NCBI GenBank assembly: GCA_035640715.1
Contig: DASQVO010000108.1
Location: forward strand, 1-10,570
DNA length: 10,570 bases
Source: DASQVO01 sp035640715
GTDB taxonomy: Bacteria > Actinomycetota > Actinomycetes > Streptosporangiales > Streptosporangiaceae
Direction: 5' to 3'
In this document: piece after piece, positions 6,328 through 10,570 of the stretch
How positions within the stretch are numbered: the first letter of the stretch is position 1
How the letters are laid out: every line of letters begins with the position of its first letter
Notes under the pieces: model-generated
Database searches by the model: none
Told to the model about the DNA's origin: nothing
What the model saw: the letters and a program-made list of their open reading frames with translations, nothing else
Program-made: the position numbers and the translations under genes

Positions 6328-6987
6328 TCAACGCCGGTAGTCCCGGATGTGCGCTGGCATCGGGATCTCCTCGCGCAGCAGCGGATCCGGCTGCGGTTCG
6401 CCGAACGTTACGGCAGCGGGCAGCACGCCCGCCCACACGTCCAGGTCGTAGTCTTCGGGCTCGTCTTTGGGCATCCCGGTGCGGATCTTCACCGACGCCT
6501 CGGTCAGCGGCAGCGAGAGCACGGCGGTGGCCGCCATCTCCTTCTTGGTCGGCTGCCTGGCGGCCACCCAGCGGCCGGGGATCAGGTGGTCGGTGATGAT
6601 CCTCAGGGCGTGCCAGCGTTCGTCCTCGTCGCAGACGACGGTGGCGGTGCCGAACACGACCGCGCTGCGGTAGTTCACCGAGTGGGTGAAGACCGAGCGG
6701 GCGCAGACCAGCCCGTCCAGGTGCGTGACGGTCATGCAGACCTGCTGCCCGTCCGCGGCGGCGAACGCGCCGTTCGCGGAGGATCCGTGCAGGTAGAGCG
6801 TGTTGTCGGCGCGGCCGTAGGCGGTCGGCAGGACGACTGGCATGCCGTCGGCGACCACGCCGAGGTGGCAGATCAGGCCGGCGTCGAGCACGGCGTAAAG
6901 GTCGGCGCGGTCGCTGCTGCCCCGCTCGCGGTGCCGGCGCAGCGTGGTGCGCGGTGTGCTGGACAAGGGGGTCGTTTCGATGCTCAT
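6328..6987 (-). CDS. PPOX-fold flavin-binding protein (NimA-related pyridoxamine 5'-phosphate oxidase family)
   Basis: This 219-residue protein belongs to the split-barrel flavin-binding group related to pyridoxamine 5'-phosphate oxidase and the nitroimidazole reductase NimA (the COG3467 type). These proteins bind FMN, FAD or F420 in the cytoplasm; the substrate of this subgroup is not known to me. Family landmarks are an N-terminal RTTLRRHRERGSSDRADLYA (13-32), the barrel strands GMPVVLPTAYGR (48-59) and TLYLHGSSANGAF (63-75), DGLVCARSVFTHSVNYRSAV (91-110) with the conserved H102 and the NYRS, IPGRW (136-140) and KIRTG (167-171) near the C-terminus. The frame is open upstream of 6987, but that part is antisense to the neighbouring regulator gene, and the ATG at 6987 matches family starts. 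TAGAGT (7001-6996) ends 8 bases before the ATG, so it may be leaderless. It is divergent from a MocR-type regulator, a common pairing in actinobacteria, and is the likely target of that regulator. Confidence 0.9.
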   Translation of the reverse strand: MSIETTPLSSTPRTTLRRHRERGSSDRADLYAVLDAGLICHLGVVADGMPVVLPTAYGRADNTLYLHGSSANGAFAAADGQQVCMTVTHLDGLVCARSVFTHSVNYRSAVVFGTATVVCDEDERWHALRIITDHLIPGRWVAARQPTKKEMAATAVLSLPLTEASVKIRTGMPKDEPEDYDLDVWAGVLPAAVTFGEPQPDPLLREEIPMPAHIRDYRR

Positions 6988-6994
6988 GGCCCCG

Positions 6995-7001
6995 TACTCT
7001 A
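6995..7001. promoter_or_regulatory. Overlapping -10 boxes of the divergent promoters
   Basis: TACTCTA on the plus strand reads TAGAGTA on the minus strand, so a TANNNT -10 box is available in both directions: TACTCT (6995-7000) toward the MocR gene and TAGAGT (7001-6996) toward the flavoprotein gene. Neither has a recognisable TTGACA-like -35. Two polymerases could not use it at the same time. Confidence 0.4.
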
Positions 7002-7007
7002 GGCAGA

Positions 7008-7058
7008 AAGTGGACTGCCGGAAATAGCCACTTCTGGAGAAGTCTGAATGACCACTTC
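7008..7058. promoter_or_regulatory. Three-copy CCACTT element, candidate MocR operator
   Basis: AAGTGG (7008-7013) and CCACTT (7028-7033) form an inverted repeat with a 14-base spacer. CCACTTC then occurs again in direct orientation at 7052-7058, 24 bases after the copy at 7028-7034 and inside the first codons of the MocR gene. MocR proteins commonly bind repeated half-sites in the divergent region next to their own gene, so this is the best operator candidate; the role is inferred. Confidence 0.45.
7030..7043 (+). promoter_or_regulatory. Palindrome ACTTCT-GG-AGAAGT containing the MocR ribosome binding site
   Basis: Six-base perfect arms surround GG. The ribosome binding site GGAGAAG (7036-7042, 5 bases before the ATG at 7048) lies in its right half, so an RNA hairpin or a bound protein here could limit translation or transcription of the regulator gene. 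Confidence 0.45.
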
Positions 7059-8478
7059 GCGCGCCGACCTGCCGGTGGTCGTGCACCGTGCGGGGCCGGC
7101 CTCGATGGCGGCGCAGATCGCCGCGCAGGTGAGGGATGCCGTGACGTCGGGCGTGCTCGGCACCGGAGAGCGGCTGCCGTCCACCCGGGACCTGGCCGCC
7201 ACGCTGGGCGTCAGCAGGACCGTCGTCACAACCGCGTACGCCCAGCTTTTCGCCGAAGGCTGGCTGGAGGGGCGCCACGGTTCCGGCACCTACGTCGCCG
7301 ACGTCGCCCCCGGCCTCCCGGCTCCGGCGGCTCCGCCGCTCGCGACGGCTCAACCTCCCGCCCCGGCCGCCCCGCAGGGCCTCTCCGAGCAGGCGAACGG
7401 CGACCTCGTCGATCTGCGCCCGGGGATCCCGTGGGCGGCCGGCATCGAGCCCGCCATGTGGCGGCGCGCCTGGCGGCACGCGGGCAAGTGCCAGCCATCG
7501 TCGTGGCCGGACCCGCACGGCCTGCCCGAACTGCGCGCCGAACTCGCCCGTTACCTGCGTCGCTCCCGCGGCCTCAACGTCACGCCGGCTCACGTGCTGG
7601 TGACCCGCGGGGTTTCCAGCGGGCTGGTCCTGCTCGCGGCGGCGCTGGTGCGGCCTGGAGACAGGGTCGGCGTCGAGGAACCCGGATACCCGTCCGCGCG
7701 GGAGGTGCTGCGCCGGGCCGGCGCACAGGTCGTGCCGTGCCGCGTCGACGCGCACGGTATCGTCCCCGGCGAACTACCCGCTGACCTGCGCCTGCTGTAC
7801 ACCACGCCGGCGCATCAGTACCCGCTCGGCGGCCGGCTCCCGGTGGGCCGCAGGCAGGCGCTGACCGCCTGGGCGCGCGCGACCGGCGCGGTCGTCGTGG
7901 AGGACGACTATGACAGCGAGTTCCGCTACGACGTGGGGCCGCTCCCGGCCCTGTACAGCATGGACCCGGACGTGATCGTCTACCTCGGGACGGCGTCGAA
8001 GACGCTGACCCCGGCGCTCGGCACGGGCTGGCTCGTCGCGTCCCCCGCCCTGTCCGCGCGTCTGGCCGGCATGCGGGCCGGCCTCGCGGACAGGGTGCCC
8101 GAGCCGGTGCAGCACGCCCTGCTGGCGCTGCTCACCTCCGGCGACCTGGAGCGTCACATCCGGCGGATGCGCCTGGAATACGCACGCCGCCGCGCCGCGA
8201 TCGTGGACGCGCTGACCAGGCCGGGCGTCCCGGGGACGTTCCGGGTGCTCGGCGACACCGCCGGGATGCACGTGGTCCTTGAGCTTGCGGGACACCCGGC
8301 GCAGCGCGTGGTCGCGGACGCAGCCGAGCGTGGCGTCACGGTGTTCCCGCTGGACCGCTACTTCGCCGGCCCGCCCGCGATCGACGGGCTGATCCTCGGC
8401 TACGGCGCGGCCTCCCTCCCCAAGGTCCGCCGCGGCGCGAGCGTGCTTCGCGACCTGCTGGCCCGCATCCCTGTGTAG
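7048..8478 (+). CDS. MocR-family regulator: GntR winged helix fused to an aminotransferase-fold domain
   Basis: MocR regulators are PLP-binding transcription factors: a GntR-type winged helix binds DNA and a fold-type I aminotransferase domain binds pyridoxal phosphate and senses a ligand. In these 476 residues the GntR domain is at about 19-86 (GERLPSTRDLAATLGVSRTV as recognition region; GSGTYVAD end of the wing). A proline/alanine-rich linker lies at about 87-112. The aminotransferase part runs from about 120 to the end, with NVTPAHVLVTRG, the MocR hallmark TPAHQYPLGGRLP (253-265), VEDDYDSEFRY (284-294) and the PLP-binding lysine K318 in GTASKTLTPALGTGWLV. All key residues are present. The ATG at 7048 follows GGAGAAG by 5 bases. 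It is divergent from the flavoprotein gene, so likely control targets are that gene and itself. The effector cannot be told from sequence; similarity to PdxR-type proteins makes a vitamin B6-related ligand one option. Confidence 0.93.
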   Translation: MTTSRADLPVVVHRAGPASMAAQIAAQVRDAVTSGVLGTGERLPSTRDLAATLGVSRTVVTTAYAQLFAEGWLEGRHGSGTYVADVAPGLPAPAAPPLATAQPPAPAAPQGLSEQANGDLVDLRPGIPWAAGIEPAMWRRAWRHAGKCQPSSWPDPHGLPELRAELARYLRRSRGLNVTPAHVLVTRGVSSGLVLLAAALVRPGDRVGVEEPGYPSAREVLRRAGAQVVPCRVDAHGIVPGELPADLRLLYTTPAHQYPLGGRLPVGRRQALTAWARATGAVVVEDDYDSEFRYDVGPLPALYSMDPDVIVYLGTASKTLTPALGTGWLVASPALSARLAGMRAGLADRVPEPVQHALLALLTSGDLERHIRRMRLEYARRRAAIVDALTRPGVPGTFRVLGDTAGMHVVLELAGHPAQRVVADAAERGVTVFPLDRYFAGPPAIDGLILGYGAASLPKVRRGASVLRDLLARIPV

Positions 8479-8510
8479 CGGGCGCGGCTCGCCGTCACGG
8501 CTCCGTCGTA

Positions 8511-8527
8511 CCGGCGGTTACCGCCGG
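8511..8527 (+). terminator. Candidate terminator after the MocR gene
   Basis: CCGGCGG-TTA-CCGCCGG is a perfect 7-bp GC stem with a 3-base loop, 33 bases after the MocR stop codon. No T-run follows, as is common for actinobacterial terminators. It separates the regulator gene from the transporter gene on the same strand. Confidence 0.5.
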
Positions 8528-8552
8528 ATCGGCGTCGGGCACTGCGCCGGAA

Positions 8553-8572
8553 ACCGTCCAGTACCGTCCGGT
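8553..8572 (+). repeat. Tandem 10-base repeat upstream of the transporter promoter
   Basis: ACCGTCCAGT is immediately followed by ACCGTCCGGT (one mismatch). Two copies exactly one helical turn apart, just upstream of the expected -35 position, suggest a site for a dimeric activator. The regulator is unknown. Confidence 0.4.
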
Positions 8573-8595
8573 GGGGAAAACCTATTAAATCGCTA

Positions 8596-8610
8596 GATAT
8601 AGTCGATATC
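8596..8610 (+). promoter_or_regulatory. GATAT-AGTCG-ATATC palindrome over a candidate -10 box
   Basis: A perfect 5-base dyad with 5-base centre overlaps TATAGT (8598-8603), a good TANNNT -10 box, about 45 bases before the transporter ATG. The matching -35 position is poor (GGAAAA), as expected for a promoter that needs an activator. A repressor at the dyad would block the -10. An AT-rich stretch (8579-8610) supports a promoter here. Confidence 0.4.
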
Positions 8611-8628
8611 CCCATCAAGGTGTACTAC

Positions 8629-8635
8629 GAGGAGG
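8629..8635 (+). promoter_or_regulatory. Strong ribosome binding site GAGGAGG of the MFS gene
   Basis: GAGGAGG lies 7 bases before the ATG at 8643 and fixes the start. Confidence 0.75.
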
Positions 8636-8642
8636 CCTCTGC

Positions 8643-10061
8643 ATGACCTCAGCAGCGCCTGACACTGTGATCGAGCACTTCGACGAGGTGATGACACCAA
8701 CCCGGCGCCGGGCCCTGATCACGATCGCCCTCGGCGAGTTCGTGGACGGCTACGACCTGATCGTCATCGGCGGTGTGCTGCTGGCACTCAAGCCGCAGTG
8801 GCACCTGACCACGGGCCAGGCCGGCCTGCTGAGCGCCATCACGTTCTTCGGCTCGGCGGCGGGCGCCGTGGTGTTCGGTGACCTGACCGACCGGGTCGGG
8901 CGCCGCCGTATCTTCGTGATGAACCTCATCGCCTTCGTCGGGCTCACCCTGCTCTCAGCCGTCGTGCCCGACTATCCGCTGCTGCTGGTGATCCGGGCCC
9001 TGATCGGCGTGGCCATCGGCGCCGACATCGCGGCGAGCATGTCGTTCCTGGCCGAGTTGTCGCCGCGGGCGTCGCGGGGCGGCTGGACCGGGGCGTTTCC
9101 CCAGATCGCGTGGACAATCGGCGCGATGACGTCGGTCTTGATCGACACCGCCCTGCTGGCCTGGGGCGGGCCCGGCGGGTGGCGGTGGATGCTCGCGCTC
9201 GGCGCGGTCCCGGCCGTCGTCGTCCTGCTGCTGCGGCGCTCGCTGCCGGACTCTCCCCGGTGGCTGCTGTCGCAGGGACGTGACCGCGAGGCGCTCGCGG
9301 CCTTCAGCGACCTCGGCATCCCCGGCGAGCTCCGTGCCGCGGAGCGGCTGCCCTACCGCCAGTCACTGCGCGCCTTCGGGGAGGTCTTCCGGGCGCCGTG
9401 GACGGCAGCGGCCATCTTCGCGGTCCTGGTCACGGGGCTGTCGGCGTACGTGGGCGGGGCGTCCAGCGTCCTCGGGCCCTATGTTTTCGAGCAGATCGGT
9501 CACCTGTCGATCGTGTTGTCCGAACTCACCGGCGCGGTCATCTGGGCGGGTGGCATCGCTGGGTCGGTGACGGCGTTCTTCGTCCTGGACCGGATCAGCC
9601 GGGTAGCGAGCCTGATCATCGCCCTGGTCGGCGTGTTCGCGGCCTACCTGCTGATGATCACGGTCGCGTGGGGGACCAGCTGGCTGGTGCCGCTCTACTT
9701 CGTGCAGGGCTTCTTCACCTGGTTCGGGGCGTCCGTGGAGTGGATCCTGGCCGCCGAGTTGCTGCCCACCCGGCTGCGGGGCCGCTCGCTCGGGCTCGCC
9801 CATGGCTTCTCGCGCGCGAACATCGGCGTCAGCGCATGGATCGTGCCGCCGCTCCTGGCGAGCCTCGGATTCCGGCCACTCGTCATGATCTTCGGCGCGA
9901 TCGGCCTGGCGCTGTCCGCATACTCGCTGACCGCCCGCCGGATCGACGCGACCGGCCGCTCGGTGGACGAGACAAGCCACGACACCGAGCTGCAGCAGGT
10001 GCGCACCGCCTCCTCGTCGGGCGGCCCGGGTTATTCACCCGTGCCCCTTCCCCGCCAGTAA
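8643..10061 (+). CDS. MFS transporter (sugar porter / organic acid symporter type), substrate unknown
   Basis: This is a 472-residue, roughly 12-helix inner-membrane transporter of the major facilitator superfamily, presumably proton-driven. The first helix carries GEFVDGYDLIVIGG (31-44), with the charged DG(F/Y)DL motif of the sugar-porter and aromatic-acid symporter groups. The loop 2-3 signature GDLTDRVGRRR is at 79-89, FLAELSPRASRG at 135-146, LPDSPRWLLSQG at 201-212 and AELLPTRLRGRSLG at 371-384. The last ~40 residues are a hydrophilic tail. The start is fixed by GAGGAGG 7 bases upstream. Fifty-one bases after its stop a sulfatase-like hydrolase gene begins, so it probably imports the hydrolase's substrate or product, or exports a product. 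The box genes lie more than 4 kb away on the other strand, so benzoate uptake is possible but not indicated by the layout. Confidence 0.88.
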   Translation: MTSAAPDTVIEHFDEVMTPTRRRALITIALGEFVDGYDLIVIGGVLLALKPQWHLTTGQAGLLSAITFFGSAAGAVVFGDLTDRVGRRRIFVMNLIAFVGLTLLSAVVPDYPLLLVIRALIGVAIGADIAASMSFLAELSPRASRGGWTGAFPQIAWTIGAMTSVLIDTALLAWGGPGGWRWMLALGAVPAVVVLLLRRSLPDSPRWLLSQGRDREALAAFSDLGIPGELRAAERLPYRQSLRAFGEVFRAPWTAAAIFAVLVTGLSAYVGGASSVLGPYVFEQIGHLSIVLSELTGAVIWAGGIAGSVTAFFVLDRISRVASLIIALVGVFAAYLLMITVAWGTSWLVPLYFVQGFFTWFGASVEWILAAELLPTRLRGRSLGLAHGFSRANIGVSAWIVPPLLASLGFRPLVMIFGAIGLALSAYSLTARRIDATGRSVDETSHDTELQQVRTASSSGGPGYSPVPLPRQ

Positions 10062-10094
10062 GCCCACCATCTATTCCCCTCCAGTAACCCACCA
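10048..10094 (+). repeat. Imperfect 26-base-period tandem duplication across the MFS stop codon
   Basis: TTCCCCGCCAGTAAGCCCAC at 10048-10067 (repeat continues to 10069) recurs as TTCCCCTCCAGTAACCCACC at 10074-10093 (to 10094), differing by one substitution and one deleted base. The first copy contains the stop codon TAA (10059-10061). It looks like a recent slippage duplication of the gene end; a regulatory role is not evident. Confidence 0.6.
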
Positions 10095-10096
10095 CC

Positions 10097-10103
10097 GAGG
10101 AGA
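10097..10103 (+). promoter_or_regulatory. Ribosome binding site of the sulfatase-like gene
   Basis: GAGGAGA lies 9 bases before the ATG at 10113. The in-frame ATG at 10104 would touch it and leave no spacing, so 10113 is the better start. Confidence 0.6.
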
Positions 10104-10112
10104 ATGTCAGCA

Positions 10113-10570
10113 ATGCCAGGTACCACTCGCCCGGACAGCGGCGAAATCCGCAACGTCGTCCTGATCGTGTTCGATACGCTGCGCAAGGACGCCCTGGGGA
10201 GCTACGGGGAGCGGCCCGATTGGGGCGAGGGCTTCCCGGCGATCGCCACTCCCAACCTCGACGCCTTCGCTGCCGAGGCCGTGAGGTACACCCGTGCCTA
10301 CCCGGAGTCGCTGCCCACCCTGCCGGCCCGGCGCGCCCTCTACACCGGTCAGCGGACCTACCCGTTCCATAACGGGCGGTTCCGGCTCAAGGGTGACTTT
10401 GTCCCGGCCGCCGGGTGGGGGCCGATCCCCGAGGAGCAGCACACGCTGGCCGAGATCTTCGGTGAGGCTGGCTTTCGCACCGGCCTCATCTCCGACCTGT
10501 ACCACCAGTTCAAGCCGAGCAAGAACTTCTGGCGCGGGTTCGAGGAATGGCAGTTCATCCGCGGGCAGGA
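10113..10570 (+). CDS. Alkaline-phosphatase-superfamily hydrolase, sulfatase-like, with threonine at the nucleophile position (partial)
   Basis: The visible 152 residues are the N-terminal part of a sulfatase-fold hydrolase, cut by the window edge (such proteins usually have 450-550 residues). VVLIVFDTLRKDALGSYG (15-32) holds the first metal-binding aspartate (D21); the second aspartate of the common DD pair is T22, as in many DTLR-type members. TPNLDAFAAEAVRYTRAY (46-63) is the usual following segment. The nucleophile region reads ESLPTLPARRALYTG (65-79). Aligned with the sulfatase signature C/S-x-P-x-R...TG, position 69 is threonine. Formylglycine is made from cysteine or serine, so a classical sulfatase mechanism seems excluded. 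Other branches of the superfamily use threonine directly (nucleotide pyrophosphatases, phosphonoacetate hydrolase, LtaS), so a phosphodiesterase or other ester hydrolase is plausible. I see no signal peptide; the enzyme is probably cytoplasmic. It is likely in one operon with the MFS transporter 51 bases upstream. Confidence 0.82.
   Translation, partial: MPGTTRPDSGEIRNVVLIVFDTLRKDALGSYGERPDWGEGFPAIATPNLDAFAAEAVRYTRAYPESLPTLPARRALYTGQRTYPFHNGRFRLKGDFVPAAGWGPIPEEQHTLAEIFGEAGFRTGLISDLYHQFKPSKNFWRGFEEWQFIRGQ

Noticed and set aside
6205..7002. Plus-strand open frame opposite the flavoprotein gene
   Set aside because: Antisense shadow with no motif; the minus-strand product matches a known family along its whole length.
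6988..7755. Upstream extension of the flavoprotein open frame, antisense to the MocR gene
   Set aside because: The family N-terminus begins at the ATG at 6987; the extension is opposite well-conserved MocR coding sequence and carries no domain.
8643..10061. Assigning the MFS transporter as the benzoate importer of the box pathway
   Set aside because: It lies on the opposite strand, more than 4 kb from the box genes, and is coupled to a hydrolase gene; the DGYDL motif alone does not show an aromatic substrate.
10107..10505. Minus-strand open frame opposite the sulfatase-like gene
   Set aside because: The plus-strand product carries clear hydrolase motifs and a ribosome binding site; the minus-strand frame has neither.
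10113..10570. Calling the last gene a formylglycine-dependent arylsulfatase
   Set aside because: The nucleophile position is threonine, so the modification motif is not satisfied.
1..10570. CRISPR arrays, tRNA or rRNA genes, insertion sequences, phage genes
   Set aside because: Looked for regularly spaced repeats, tRNA-like cloverleaves, transposase motifs and terminal inverted repeats; none seen by eye.

Overview
The window is uniformly GC-rich with GC-biased third codon positions. It has GTG/TTG start candidates, GGAGG-type ribosome binding sites and gene families typical of actinobacteria (a PaaX regulator, a MocR/PPOX divergent pair, a box-type benzoyl-CoA pathway). A soil-type actinomycete is the most likely source; I cannot name the genus from sequence alone.

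Left half (1-5734, all minus strand): a catabolic module for aerobic benzoate breakdown through CoA thioesters. In transcription order it reads paaX-type repressor (4871-5734), a 368-base non-coding leader with several perfect hairpins (4503-4870), boxC (ring-opening lyase, 2748-4502), boxB (di-iron benzoyl-CoA epoxidase, 1328-2743) and a benzoate-CoA ligase cut by the window edge (1-1295). boxC and boxB are 4 bases apart and boxB and the ligase 32 bases apart, so the three enzymes form one transcription unit. Ligase makes benzoyl-CoA, BoxB epoxidises it, and BoxC opens the ring and releases formate. The reductase partner BoxA is not in the window. The PaaX-family gene is the obvious candidate regulator, probably sensing an aryl-CoA intermediate.

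Middle (5735-7047): upstream of paaX lies a fragment that looks like the first two membrane helices of a GPR1/FUN34/YaaH (SatP-type) acetate transporter, which then degenerates (pseudogene). Next is an intact flavin-binding protein of the pyridoxamine-phosphate-oxidase-like (NimA-related) family on the minus strand, followed by a short divergent control region rich in CCACTT repeats.

Right half (7048-10570, plus strand): a MocR-type regulator (GntR DNA-binding domain fused to an aminotransferase fold) divergent from the flavoprotein. After a hairpin and a promoter-like region come an MFS transporter (8643-10061) and, 51 bases later, the start of an alkaline-phosphatase-superfamily 'sulfatase-like' hydrolase (10113 to the window edge). 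Its nucleophile position carries threonine instead of the cysteine or serine of true formylglycine sulfatases. The transporter and hydrolase probably form an uptake-plus-hydrolysis pair for an unknown ester.

No tRNA, rRNA, CRISPR array, insertion sequence or phage gene was seen. The most unusual items are the threonine-type hydrolase next to its transporter, the hairpin-rich leader of the box operon, and the repeat architecture between the MocR gene and the flavoprotein gene.
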